This document shows positions 8,816 to 19,529 of a stretch of 37,833 bases of DNA, piece after piece. The stretch is taken from NCBI GenBank assembly GCA_016794445.1, contig JAEUKC010000278.1:1-37833 (forward strand), in the 5' to 3' direction. Within the stretch, counting starts at the first letter, position 1. Every line of letters starts with the position of its first letter. Origin of the DNA: JADJMO01 sp016794445 (lineage in GTDB: Bacteria > Myxococcota_A > Polyangia > Polyangiales > JADJMO01). A program made the position numbers and the translations under genes. The notes below the pieces were generated by a model. The model had not been told where the DNA came from, searched no databases, and saw only the letters and a program-made list of their open reading frames with translations.

Positions 8816-8819
8816 GCCT
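8814..8819 (+). promoter_or_regulatory. Candidate -10 element of the GH1 gene
   Basis: TAGCCT ends 10 nt before the ATG at 8830, so transcription would begin at or just before the start codon. No clear -35 is seen. One of a series of such start-proximal hexamers in this window. Confidence 0.45.
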
Positions 8820-8829
8820 TCCGCGACCG

Positions 8830-10392
8830 ATGCGCCACGCCCTCTCCCTCCTCGCGCTCCCCCTCTTCGTCGCCGCCTGTTCCAGCGACTCGCCGCCCGC
8901 CACCCCCGCCGACACCGGCACCGACGGCGCGGGCGACGCCGCCGCGTGCGGCTCCGGCGCCTCCGTGCCCAAGTACGTGCGCGGCCCGGCCCCCGAGGCG
9001 AACTTCCCCAAGGGCTTCCTCTTCGGCGCCGCGAGCGCCGCGATGCAGATCGAGAAGGGCCTCCCGAACAGCGACTGGTACCAGTGGGCCAAGCTCCCCG
9101 GGAAGGTCATCAACGGCGACAACCCCGACGACGGCCCCGACGCGCTGGCCCACGTGGACGAGGACGTGAAGGCGCTCGTCGACGCGGGCGCCAACGCCTA
9201 CCGGTTCAGCATCGAGTGGTCGCGGATCTACCCGACCAAGGCCGACTTCGACGCCGACAAGCCCGACGCCTCCGCGCTCGCCAAATACCACGAGCTGCTC
9301 ACCAAGCTCCGCACGGCCAAGATCCGGCCGTTCGTCACGCTGCACCACTTCTCCACGCCGGTGTGGCTCAGCGACGTCAGCAAGCCCAAGGAGCCGCAGG
9401 CCTTCGAGCGCCCCGAGATGACCGCCGCGTTCGGCGAGTTCGGCAAGCGCATGGGCAAGGAGTTCGGCGCCGAGGTGGACGACTGGGTCACCATCAACGA
9501 GCCGCTCATCCTCATGCTGGGGGCGTACGTCGCCGCTGGCCACCCGCCGGGGGCGCCGCTCGATCTCGACCGCATGGTCAAGGTCACCAGGATGCTGCTC
9601 GAGGCGCACGTCGCCGCGTACGACGGCCTCCACGCTGGCGACACGGTCGACGCGGGCACCGGCACCAAGGTGCAGGTCTCGATCGCCAAGCACAACCGCG
9701 TGTTCTACCCCGACGATCCGTGCGAGGAGCAGGACGTCGCCGCGGCCAAGAACGCCGACTACATCTGGAACGAGTGGATCTACGACCAGCTCGTCAACGG
9801 GGACGTCGACGACGACCTCGACGGCAAGAAGGAGAAGACCGGCGACCCCAAGTGGAAGGGCAAGGTCGACTACATCGGCGTGAACTACTACGGCAACACG
9901 CTGGTCAGCGCGCGCCTCAAGCTCAAGTACCTGAACGGCACGCCCACCTACGCGGGGCTCGCCACCGACCTGCCCAAGACCGACATGGACTGGGACGTGT
10001 TCCCGCACGGGTTCCGCCCGATCCTGAAGCAGCTCGGCAAGTACAAGCTGCCGATCTACATCACCGAGAACGGCATCGGCGACTCGCAGGACCTCAACAA
10101 GTCGCGCTACCTCGCCGAGCACCTCTACGAGGTCGGCCGCGCGATCGAGGAAGACAAGCTCGACATCCGCGGGTTCTTCTACTGGTCGCTCACCGACAAC
10201 TTCGAGTGGGGAAGCGGGTTCTGCCCGCGCTTCGGGCTCTACCGCGTGGACTACACGAGCCCCGCGCGCCCGCGCACGCCCACCAAGGCGGTCGCCACGT
10301 TCAAGCAGATCGCCTCCGGCGCCAAGGTGACCACGGCGCTGATCGATGCGCTGCCGCCGTACGCGGCGCCGAAGAAGTGCAAGAGCCCCTGA
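8830..10392 (+). CDS. GH1-family beta-glucosidase-like lipoprotein
   Basis: A 520-aa protein with a lipoprotein signal (MRHALSLLALPLFVAAC) followed by a flexible Pro/Asp/Thr linker, so it is probably anchored in the envelope. The catalytic domain is a glycoside hydrolase family 1 (beta/alpha)8 barrel: FLFGAASAAMQIE at the first strand, YRFSIEWSRIYP, VTLHHFSTPVWL, the acid/base motif TINEP (Glu224), VNYYG, the nucleophile motif ITENG (Glu413), and RGFFYWSLTDNFEW near the end. Both catalytic glutamates are present, so it should hydrolyse beta-glycosides at the cell surface; the exact sugar cannot be read. GH1 enzymes are usually cytoplasmic, so a lipoprotein form is somewhat unusual. It is convergent with the histidine kinase gene that follows. 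Confidence 0.92.
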   Translation: MRHALSLLALPLFVAACSSDSPPATPADTGTDGAGDAAACGSGASVPKYVRGPAPEANFPKGFLFGAASAAMQIEKGLPNSDWYQWAKLPGKVINGDNPDDGPDALAHVDEDVKALVDAGANAYRFSIEWSRIYPTKADFDADKPDASALAKYHELLTKLRTAKIRPFVTLHHFSTPVWLSDVSKPKEPQAFERPEMTAAFGEFGKRMGKEFGAEVDDWVTINEPLILMLGAYVAAGHPPGAPLDLDRMVKVTRMLLEAHVAAYDGLHAGDTVDAGTGTKVQVSIAKHNRVFYPDDPCEEQDVAAAKNADYIWNEWIYDQLVNGDVDDDLDGKKEKTGDPKWKGKVDYIGVNYYGNTLVSARLKLKYLNGTPTYAGLATDLPKTDMDWDVFPHGFRPILKQLGKYKLPIYITENGIGDSQDLNKSRYLAEHLYEVGRAIEEDKLDIRGFFYWSLTDNFEWGSGFCPRFGLYRVDYTSPARPRTPTKAVATFKQIASGAKVTTALIDALPPYAAPKKCKSP

Positions 10393-10407
10393 GCGCGACC
10401 GCTCAGG
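10388..10407. terminator. Bidirectional hairpin containing both convergent stop codons
   Basis: Arms CCTGAGCG and CGCTCAGG are perfectly complementary around a CGAC loop. The TGA of the GH1 gene (10390-10392) lies in one arm and the stop of the minus-strand kinase (10403-10405) in the other. There is no T-tract, so it is only a candidate terminator or 3'-end stabiliser for both mRNAs. Confidence 0.5.
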
Positions 10408-11497
10408 CGAGCAGCGGGAAGAGCACCTCGACGCGCGTGCCCTTCCCGAGCTCGCTCTCGATCCGGAGATCGCCGCCGGCGGCGCGGGCGACCCCGTAGG
10501 CGGTCGCGAGTCCGAGCCCTGTGCCCTTGCCCACCTCCTTGGTGGTGAAGAACGGCTCGATGGCCCGCGTCACGGTCTCCGGGCTCATCCCGACGCCGGT
10601 GTCCGTCACGGCGAGACGGGCAAAGGACCCTGTCAGCGGCCCCGTGCGCAGCTCCACCGCCTCGAGGCCGAGGCTGATCGTGCCCCCCGCGGGCATGGCA
10701 TCACGGGCGTTGGTGATCAGGTTGACGACCACCAGCTCGACCTGGCTGCGCGCGGCCCGTACGGGCAGGGCTCTCGACGTCGTCTCCAGGTGCAGCCGCA
10801 CGGGATCGGCGATCAGACGACCGAGCATCTTGCGGAGGTCGGCGAGGACGACGATCAGGTCGAGCGTCTCGGTCGCGGACTCCTGCTTGCGGCTGAACGT
10901 CAGCAGCTGCCGGACGAGGCTCGCCGCGCGGTGCCCGGCTTCGACGATCTCGTCGAGGTGGGGGGCGTATTCGGGCACGTCCAGCTTGCGCTGCAGGAGC
11001 TCCGCGTTGCCCATGATGGCGACGAGGATGTTGTTGAAGTCGTGGGCCACGCCTGCGGCCAGCTGGCCGATCGCGTCGAGCTTCTGCGTGTGGCGCACGT
11101 GCTCCTCGAGGCGCTTGCGCTCGGTGATGTCGCGCCACACGACGTGCAGGATCGGGCGCCCCTCGCGCTCCACCGCGGTGAGCAGCACCTCCACGGGGAA
11201 CACCTCGCCGTTTCGGCGACGGTGCGCCCACTCGAAGCGGTGGCTGCCGCGCGCGAACGCCGTGGCCATCATCTCGTCGGCCTTCTCGTAAGAGCTTCGG
11301 CCGTCCGGCTGGGTGGGAGGCGAGAGCTCCGAGGGGTGGGTCCGCAAGAGCTGCTCGCGGTCGTCGTACCCGAGCATCGTGACGGTGGCCTGGTTGCACT
11401 CGACGAACCGGTTGTCGTCGATGATCAAGATCGCGTCCGCGGAGCGCTCGAAGAGCTCACGGTAGGGATCGGGACGATCCGCGGTCGTTGCCGTCAT
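10403..11497 (-). CDS. Soluble PAS-domain sensor histidine kinase
   Basis: A 364-aa protein from ATG 11497, with no membrane segment. An N-terminal PAS domain (about 10-130; YRELFERSADAILIIDD, ending VVWRDITERKRLEE) is followed by a dimerisation/phosphoacceptor helix with His152 in GVAHDFNNIL, and an HATPase domain with N-box (VNLITNARDAM), G1 box (VTDTGVGM), F-box (IEPFFTTK) and G2 box (GTGLGLATAYG). All autokinase motifs are intact. The HDFNN form is typical of the PAS-kinase family abundant in Myxococcota. There is no receiver domain and no adjacent response regulator, so it is an orphan kinase. ATG 11497 is preferred over ATG 11521 because a TATGCT hexamer (minus strand, 11517-11522) overlaps the latter and a G-rich ribosome-binding stretch precedes the former. 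Confidence 0.9.
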   Translation of the reverse strand: MTATTADRPDPYRELFERSADAILIIDDNRFVECNQATVTMLGYDDREQLLRTHPSELSPPTQPDGRSSYEKADEMMATAFARGSHRFEWAHRRRNGEVFPVEVLLTAVEREGRPILHVVWRDITERKRLEEHVRHTQKLDAIGQLAAGVAHDFNNILVAIMGNAELLQRKLDVPEYAPHLDEIVEAGHRAASLVRQLLTFSRKQESATETLDLIVVLADLRKMLGRLIADPVRLHLETTSRALPVRAARSQVELVVVNLITNARDAMPAGGTISLGLEAVELRTGPLTGSFARLAVTDTGVGMSPETVTRAIEPFFTTKEVGKGTGLGLATAYGVARAAGGDLRIESELGKGTRVEVLFPLLA

Positions 11498-11533
11498 GCT
11501 CCACCCCCCTGGGTCGAGCATACGCCGCCCGCC

Positions 11534-11579
11534 GGGAGATGGAGGTCTCCCTGCGGACGACGAAACGTCGGCTTCGCAG
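11534..11579 (-). terminator. Two hairpins after the FAD/ADC fusion gene
   Basis: In the 90-bp gap between two minus-strand genes are GGGAGA...TCTCCC (11534-11551) and a nested structure with outer arms CTGCG/CGCAG (11551-11579) around CGACG-AAA-CGTCG. No T-run follows. They could terminate or attenuate read-through into the kinase gene. Confidence 0.35.
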
Positions 11580-11587
11580 GTTGCCGG

Positions 11588-14500
11588 TCAGGGCGCTTCG
11601 TGGGTGACGATCCCGGGCTGGATCGTCGCCGTGAACTTCGCCCACCCCGCGGCGACCGCGTCCATGGTGGCGGTGTCGCCGCTCGTCGCGCGGGGCACGA
11701 GCCCGAGGGTCTCGACGATCCGGTGGCTCGCGAAGCGGGTGATGTCCACCTCGAAGTCCCCGGTGAGGAGCCCGCCGGTCACCGCGCCCGAGATCGGCAC
11801 GTCGGCCTCGACGATCGCCTGGTAGCAGGCCCGGGTGCCGTCGCGCGCGTCGGGGAACTGCTTGAGGAACACCATGCGCATGCCGTGGCCGAGGGCCGCG
11901 ACCATGTCCTCGACGAAGCTCACGCTCGGCACCGGCAGCGAGCCCGGTGTGCCGGTGACGATGGCCTCGATCTTGTCGCCCAGCGTGCGCAGCAGGTTCG
12001 TGCCCGTGCCCCAGGTGTCCTCGAGCGTGTCGAGGAGCCCGCCGCCGCCCTTCTTGATCGTGAGCAGCCGCCGGTTCACCGCCTGCGTGGTGGGCGAGAA
12101 GGCCGGGAGCACGAGGGTGTCGAGCGTGGTCTCCGCCGAGGCGCCCGTCGCGAGATCGGGCACCACGAGCGAGCCCATCTGCTTGGCGAACCCGAACACC
12201 GTGCGCCCGCCGATCAGCGCGATGCCCTGGTCGACCCAGACGTAGGGCGAGTAGGTCACCACGCGCTCGGGGACGAACAGCGGCCCGAGCTGCCGACCCG
12301 CCACCACCGGGATCCAAACCCCGATCTCGCGCTCGCGCACGAACCCGATCGGATCGGCCAACGGGTAGTTGTCGATCGTGGCCGCGTAGACGATGGCGAA
12401 CGGCGCGAGGGCCTTGTAGGTGACGTCGCCGAGGTTGAGCTGCGCGTCGCAGATCGACTGCAGCTTGGCGAGGCTCGCGTCGAGCAGGAACATCGAGGTC
12501 GAGACCTCGAGCTTCACCGGCGCGATGGCCACGGGGTTGCCGTCGGTCGCGATGTACCGGGGCAGGGCACCGGCCGGGATCCCGATGGGAGGCCGCGGCG
12601 CGGGCGGCGGCGGCATGGTGGGTGGGCGCGGGGCGGTATCGGGGAGCCAGTCACCGAGCGCCTTGGACACGCGCGGATCGATCGCGCGCGCCGTCTGGAT
12701 GCCGCCCATCGTGGCGCCCTCGAGGCAGCCCATGCTGATGGCGGTCTTGGTCCAGTCGCCCGTCAGGTACACGTTGTCGAACCCCGACTCGTCGGCGCGC
12801 AGGCGGTAGCGGGCCTGACCCGGCACCGCGAGCACGTAGCGCTCGCTCGGGTTCACGGTGGCGCGCCAGTACTGGCCCTCGAAGCGCGCGACGCCCATGC
12901 GGTCGTCCCGATCGACGAGCCACGCCCAGTTGAGCCCGTCGGGGTTGCTGGGCAGCGTCGCGAAGGTCCACAGCTTGCCCGCCTCGGTGGAGAGCCAGTC
13001 GATGGCCTGCGCCTTCACGCGGTCGCGCTGGCGGGCGGTGTAGCCCGCGGCGCCCGGGTCGCCGCGCAGGGGCTCGGGCTCGTCGTTGGGGAGCGCGGAG
13101 CAAAGGTAGGCGAGGTTGCCGACGGGTACCGGCCAGTCCTCGTGCGGCAACAGGTGGGTCATGTCCGACCAGGTGTCGAACGGCTTGGCGAACGGGATCA
13201 CGATCGGCGGTACGCCCTGCCAGCCGAGCTGCTCGCGCGTGGGCCCGAACCACAGCTGCACCGCGCGGGTCTGCGTGGTCTTGACCTGCTCGATCATGTC
13301 GGCGAACCGGCCGTTGGCCGCGGCGAGCTCGCCCGCGATGTGGCGGAACGCCCCGATCGAGATGCCGAGGACGACGAGGTCGAAGTCGGTGCCCTTCTCG
13401 AGCACGCGGTGACCGGCGGTGTAGCCGGGGTTCCACCAGTCCTCGAGGTCGACCCCCGCGGCCTGCACGAGGGCGCCGTCGTCGAGGCGGTCGTAGATCG
13501 GCTCGCTCGGCCACGACGGCAGGCCGTTCACCACGACGAACGGGTCGTACCCGCCGGCCTTCGGCGTCGCCTGCTTGCGGATGTGGATCTTCTCGACCGA
13601 CTGCTGGTCGGCCGAGAGCTCGAGCCGCTCCACCTGGTGGAACAGCTCGAACTTCACGCCACGCCGGCGCAGCACCTCGTAGAACGGCACGAACACGACG
13701 TCGCCCATGCCGGCCTGCATGCGGTAGTAGATGTGCCCCTTGTAGGCGAGCACGAGGCGCAAGAGCGCGTGCACGCTCGCGCCCGCCGAGGCCGGCGCGT
13801 AGCCGCTGAACGCCGCGTCGTAGAGCCCCTGCACGATCGGCGCGCGGAGGGTGTCCTCGTGGGCGCCGTGGCGGCGCAGCCAGTCGCGCAGCTCCTCGTC
13901 GTCGACCGAGAACCAGTCACCGGTCACGAGGATGCGGTCGACCACGAGCCCCCGCGCGAACGCGAGGGCGAGGTCGATCATCAGGCGCGCGCGCCGCGCC
14001 TCGGTGTCGTGCAGGGGTAGCGACCAGAGCAGCTCGTCGAACTGCGTGATGAGCCAGTCGAGCCGCGCGAGGTCGACCGGATCGGCGAGCCGCGCGAGGC
14101 CGAGCGCCACGTCGAGCGCCGACTCGATCTTGAACCCGGTGACGTGCCCGAACAGCTGCCCCACGCGGCCGAGCGCCTCGGACACCGTGCTGATGAGCTC
14201 CGAGACCACACCGGTGACGGCGGTGCCCATCGCCCTCTGCACGTGGTCGCGGAAATCGTGCGGCGCGTCAGCGATCTCGCGGCGCCGCATCACCACGTCG
14301 GCGGGGTCGAGCCCGAACAGCTCGAGCGCGCGCTCCGCCGCATAGGAGAGGAGCATCTCGAGGTACTTCCACGGCTCGTGGAAGTCGTGGTCGACGCCGG
14401 GCACCGCGCTGTTCGGCGGGGCGTCGAGCTCCCAGTCGGTCCACCCCTCGCCGGTCTTCTCCGGCATCGTGATCTGATCGGCGCCGACGAAGGCCTTCTC

Positions 14501-14785
14501 GAACGTGGCGAGCGCCTCGTCGGGGTTGCGGCCGAGCTCCTGGTAGACCTGCCGCATCACGCGGAAGGCGTTGTCGTAGAACCCGAACAGGATGTGCAGG
14601 CCGTGCTCCTCGATGCGCTGGCCGTGGGCCGCGTTGCGCCCGCTCGCACCCTTGCCGCCGAGGCGATAACCGTCCGAGTAGACCGTGATGTCCCAGCGGT
14701 CCTGCCAGCCCCGCTGGTTGGTCAGCTCGAACACCGTGGTGAGCGAGCTCATGCCGCCCCCGAGCACTGCGATGCGCTTCCTCAT
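11588..14785 (-). CDS. FAD-dependent oxidoreductase fused to acetoacetate-decarboxylase-like domain
   Basis: A 1065-aa protein. Residues 1 to about 710 form an amine-oxidase/phytoene-desaturase-like FAD enzyme: an N-terminal dinucleotide-binding motif (RIAVLGGGMSSL), a GYRLGGKG second motif, and the C-terminal FAD-closing segment NVYLTGDWTKTAISMGCLEGA. A Pro-rich linker (about 715-740) leads to a domain resembling acetoacetate decarboxylase: GGRTVFGFAKQMG contains Lys868 at the position of the family's Schiff-base Lys, although the usual Glu of the preceding GRE is Thr. A flavin oxidoreductase and a decarboxylase-type domain in one chain suggest two steps on one lipid- or polyketide-like substrate, which I cannot identify. 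The start (ATG 14785) places the dinucleotide-binding motif at residue 4; a TACCAT hexamer lies 9 nt upstream. There is no signal peptide. Confidence 0.85.
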   Translation of the reverse strand: MRKRIAVLGGGMSSLTTVFELTNQRGWQDRWDITVYSDGYRLGGKGASGRNAAHGQRIEEHGLHILFGFYDNAFRVMRQVYQELGRNPDEALATFEKAFVGADQITMPEKTGEGWTDWELDAPPNSAVPGVDHDFHEPWKYLEMLLSYAAERALELFGLDPADVVMRRREIADAPHDFRDHVQRAMGTAVTGVVSELISTVSEALGRVGQLFGHVTGFKIESALDVALGLARLADPVDLARLDWLITQFDELLWSLPLHDTEARRARLMIDLALAFARGLVVDRILVTGDWFSVDDEELRDWLRRHGAHEDTLRAPIVQGLYDAAFSGYAPASAGASVHALLRLVLAYKGHIYYRMQAGMGDVVFVPFYEVLRRRGVKFELFHQVERLELSADQQSVEKIHIRKQATPKAGGYDPFVVVNGLPSWPSEPIYDRLDDGALVQAAGVDLEDWWNPGYTAGHRVLEKGTDFDLVVLGISIGAFRHIAGELAAANGRFADMIEQVKTTQTRAVQLWFGPTREQLGWQGVPPIVIPFAKPFDTWSDMTHLLPHEDWPVPVGNLAYLCSALPNDEPEPLRGDPGAAGYTARQRDRVKAQAIDWLSTEAGKLWTFATLPSNPDGLNWAWLVDRDDRMGVARFEGQYWRATVNPSERYVLAVPGQARYRLRADESGFDNVYLTGDWTKTAISMGCLEGATMGGIQTARAIDPRVSKALGDWLPDTAPRPPTMPPPPAPRPPIGIPAGALPRYIATDGNPVAIAPVKLEVSTSMFLLDASLAKLQSICDAQLNLGDVTYKALAPFAIVYAATIDNYPLADPIGFVREREIGVWIPVVAGRQLGPLFVPERVVTYSPYVWVDQGIALIGGRTVFGFAKQMGSLVVPDLATGASAETTLDTLVLPAFSPTTQAVNRRLLTIKKGGGGLLDTLEDTWGTGTNLLRTLGDKIEAIVTGTPGSLPVPSVSFVEDMVAALGHGMRMVFLKQFPDARDGTRACYQAIVEADVPISGAVTGGLLTGDFEVDITRFASHRIVETLGLVPRATSGDTATMDAVAAGWAKFTATIQPGIVTHEAP

Positions 14786-14904
14786 GGGGCGCGGATGGTA
14801 GCGCAGGTGTCCACGCTCGCGCCGAGGTCTAGGTGGTCGATCGTGCCCGTCGGCACTTTTTCCCCGCCAGGCCACCGCCCGCCGCGTATCCTGTCCTCGC
14901 TTCC
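14786..14904. promoter_or_regulatory. Divergent promoter region: FAD/ADC fusion and hybrid kinase
   Basis: Between the two divergent starts lie TACCAT on the minus strand (14795-14800, 9 nt before ATG 14785) and TATCCT on the plus strand (14887-14892, 12 nt before GTG 14905). Both match TANNNT. No convincing -35 pair or operator is seen. Confidence 0.4.
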
Positions 14905-17133
<2,229 letters not shown>

Positions 17134-17185
17134 AGCCGGCCCCGGTCTGCGCCCCGAGAGCAGATCGCTGTGGTAGGTAGCGATC

Positions 17186-17953
17186 GTGCGCGCCCTGGTC
17201 GGCCTCCTCTCCCTGCTCCTCGCGTGCAACCGGGGCGAGCCGCCCGGGCCCAGCGAGCCGCCGCCGCCACCCGCCGCGCGCCCCGCCGCGCCGAGCGTGT
17301 CCGCCGTCGCCAGCGTCGCCAAGCCCGACCCGCTCGGCGCAGAGCTCGTCGCCACGCTCGCGTCCCTCGCGGGGCTCGACGGCGCCGACGCGAAGGTCGT
17401 CGCGGCGCTCGGCCAGCTCGGCATCGACCCGAAGTCCCTGCCGGGCAAGGGCCGCACGGTCAAGGCGCAGGGGCTCCTGTCTCGCCAGCTCGACACCGAC
17501 CCGGCGCTCGAGGCCATCGCGCACGTCCGGCTCGAGGGCGAGGACGGCCCCACCAAGCGCGTGGTCGCCCTCTACGTCGCGTGGATCGACCAGGGCAAGG
17601 TGGTGGCCGGTCGTCGCTTCCTGCTCGAGACCTGCAGCTACACCGCGACCATCGAGGTGCGCGCGGAGCGCGTGCACGACAAGGCCTACGACGACACGGT
17701 CGTCGACAGCGAGGCCATCACCGCGTGCGACGGCCACGCCGGCACCGTGACCACCACCGTGCTCACGCTGGCGCGCGGCAAGCCGGAGCAGATCCTCGAG
17801 GTGAAGGACGACTTCGCCTACACCCAGACGTCGGGCAAGCTCATCGACCCGAAGGCGCTCGTGCGCTTCGACGACGGCGGGGTGGTGATCGAGGAGGAGG
17901 GCAAGGGGAGCAAGGAGCTCTCGTTCGACCCGGTGGCCTTCAAGTATCAGTGA
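17186..17953 (+). CDS. Lipoprotein of unknown function
   Basis: A 255-aa protein from GTG 17186, the first codon of a clear lipoprotein signal (MRALVGLLSLLLAC). A Pro/Ala-rich linker of about 35 residues is followed by a mixed alpha/beta domain with two Cys residues (one in LLETCSYTATIEV, one in EAITACDG) that could pair. No family is recognised. A TAGGTA hexamer ends 6 nt before the start. Its stop codon overlaps the stop of the convergent glutamate-synthase-like gene (TCAGTGA at 17947-17953). The 52 bp after the hybrid kinase suggest it has its own promoter rather than being an obligate part of that operon. Confidence 0.8.
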   Translation: MRALVGLLSLLLACNRGEPPGPSEPPPPPAARPAAPSVSAVASVAKPDPLGAELVATLASLAGLDGADAKVVAALGQLGIDPKSLPGKGRTVKAQGLLSRQLDTDPALEAIAHVRLEGEDGPTKRVVALYVAWIDQGKVVAGRRFLLETCSYTATIEVRAERVHDKAYDDTVVDSEAITACDGHAGTVTTTVLTLARGKPEQILEVKDDFAYTQTSGKLIDPKALVRFDDGGVVIEEEGKGSKELSFDPVAFKYQ

Positions 17954-19500
17954 CCCTTGGCGGTGGTGCGCGGCGGCGCCCGCATGAGCGCGCGGATCGC
18001 CTCTCGTTCGCTCTCCTCGGGGAGCCCCCAGCCCGGCTCGTACCCGAACACCGAGCGCGCCGAGCGCGTGGCGAGCCCGTCGAGCACGTCGATGCGGTCG
18101 AGCGGCACGAGCCCCGGGTGCAGCTCGCCGCACGCGTGCGCGAGCGAGAGCAGCTCCTTGCGGAGCGTGAGCAGGTAGTTCGCGAGCCGCGCCGACTTGG
18201 CGGTGGGGTCGAGGCCCCCGACGAGCCACGGGGTCTGCGTGGCGACGCCCGTGGGGCAGTGCCCCGTGTGGCACTGCTGCGCCTGGATGCAGCCGATCGC
18301 GAGCATCGCCTCGCGCGCCACGTTGAGCATGTCGCAGCCGAGGGCGAGGGCGAGGAGGCCGCTCTCGGGGAACCCGAGCTTGCCCGACCCGATGAACACC
18401 ACCTTCTCGTGCACGCCGCGCTCGGCGAACGCGCGGTAGACGCTGGCGAAGCCCAGCTTGAACGGGAGCGCGACATGGTCGCTGAACACGAGCGGCGCCG
18501 CGCCGGTGCCGCCCTCGCCGCCGTCGATGGTGATGAAGTCGGGGGCGCGCCCCGTCTTCTCGATCGCCTTCGCGAGCTCGTGCCAGAAGCCCATCTCTCC
18601 GACCGCCGACTTGATGCCGACGGGCAGCCCCGTCGCGTCGGCGATCCTCTCGATGAAATCGAGCATGCTGCTGACGTCGGAGAACGCGGTGTGCGCCGCG
18701 GGGCTCGCGCAGTCCTTGCCGAGGGGGATGAGCCGGATGCGCGCGATCTCCGCGGTGACCTTCGCGGCGGGCAAGAGACCCCCGAGCCCAGGCTTCGCGC
18801 CCTGCGAGAGCTTGATCTCGATGGCCCGCACCTTCGCGCTCGCGACGGTCTCGAGGAATCGCTCCATCGAGAAGCGGCCCTGCTCGTCGCGGCAGCCGAA
18901 GTAGCCGGTGCCGAGCTGCCAGATCAGGTCGCCACCCTTGCGGTGGAAGTCGGAGATGCCGCCTTCGCCCGTGTTCTGCATGGCGCCCGCGATCGCGACC
19001 CCGCGGTTGATGGCCTCGACGGCGGCGCTCGAGAGCGACCCATAGCTCATCGCCGACGTGTTCACGATCGACGAGGGGCGGAACGCCTTCTTGCGGTCGC
19101 GGTGCCCGCCGAGGATCTTCGCCGGTGGGCAGCGGTACGCGGGGTCGTATTCGGGCGTGCCCGGCGTGGCGCCGTTGAGGGGGAACGCCGCGTGGCGGAT
19201 GACCACGTAGCCGGGCGTCTGCTCGAGATCGTTGTCGGTGCCGAAGCCGAAGTAGTTGTTCTCCTTCTTCGCCGAGGCGTAGACCCAGCGCCGCTGGTCG
19301 CGCGAGAACGGACGCTCCTCGTCGTTGCCGGTCACGATGTACTGGCGCAGCGGCCCGCCGAGCGCCTCGAACCAGTAGCGGAAGCGCCCGACGATCGGGA
19401 AGTTGCGGATGATCGCGTGGCGCTTCTGCAGGCGGTCGTGCGCCGCCAGGATCAGCAACCCACCCACGACCGCGCACAGGATCCAGAGGCCGAGCGGCAT
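17947..19500 (-). CDS. Membrane-anchored FMN-binding glutamate-synthase-family protein
   Basis: A 517-aa protein with one N-terminal membrane helix (PLGLWILCAVVGGLLILAA) followed by the FMN-binding barrel of the glutamate synthase large subunit: NTSAMSYGSLSSAAVEA, NTGEGGISDFH, IEIKLSQGAKPGLGG, ITIDGGEGGTGAAPL and a C-x5-C-x4-C cluster motif (Cys404, Cys410, Cys415 in CIQAQQCHTGHCPTG) that holds a 3Fe-4S cluster in this family. The glutaminase domain and the C-terminal domain of GltB are absent, and no GltD-like partner is adjacent, so it is one of the stand-alone, alternative GltS-like proteins of uncertain reaction. A TAACCT hexamer ends 6 nt before ATG 19500. The terminal 7 bp overlap the convergent lipoprotein gene. 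Confidence 0.92.
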   Translation of the reverse strand: MPLGLWILCAVVGGLLILAAHDRLQKRHAIIRNFPIVGRFRYWFEALGGPLRQYIVTGNDEERPFSRDQRRWVYASAKKENNYFGFGTDNDLEQTPGYVVIRHAAFPLNGATPGTPEYDPAYRCPPAKILGGHRDRKKAFRPSSIVNTSAMSYGSLSSAAVEAINRGVAIAGAMQNTGEGGISDFHRKGGDLIWQLGTGYFGCRDEQGRFSMERFLETVASAKVRAIEIKLSQGAKPGLGGLLPAAKVTAEIARIRLIPLGKDCASPAAHTAFSDVSSMLDFIERIADATGLPVGIKSAVGEMGFWHELAKAIEKTGRAPDFITIDGGEGGTGAAPLVFSDHVALPFKLGFASVYRAFAERGVHEKVVFIGSGKLGFPESGLLALALGCDMLNVAREAMLAIGCIQAQQCHTGHCPTGVATQTPWLVGGLDPTAKSARLANYLLTLRKELLSLAHACGELHPGLVPLDRIDVLDGLATRSARSVFGYEPGWGLPEESEREAIRALMRAPPRTTAKGH

Positions 19501-19529
19501 GGAGCCAGGTTATCGGATACAGTGACCAA
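19501..19529. promoter_or_regulatory. 29-bp divergent, apparently leaderless promoter pair
   Basis: Only 29 bp separate the divergent starts at 19500 (minus) and 19530 (plus). Reading left, TAACCT (19507-19512) ends 6 nt before its ATG; reading right, TACAGT (19518-19523) ends 6 nt before its ATG. With so little space both mRNAs must begin at or very near the start codon, and each -35 region would fall inside the opposite gene. Confidence 0.55.

Noticed and set aside
10346..14020. 1224-aa plus-strand open frame antisense to the kinase and FAD/ADC genes
   Set aside because: Composition is Arg/Gly/His/Val-rich with no domain, and it runs antisense to two genes with full catalytic motifs. It is a GC-driven shadow, as are the long frames at 14782-17556, 17170-20268, 20198-22168, 31020-32700 and 27988-30270.
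14833..14904. Upstream ATG start of the hybrid kinase
   Set aside because: It would add an Arg/Pro-rich leader before the first receiver-like strand, and the TATCCT hexamer lies within it.
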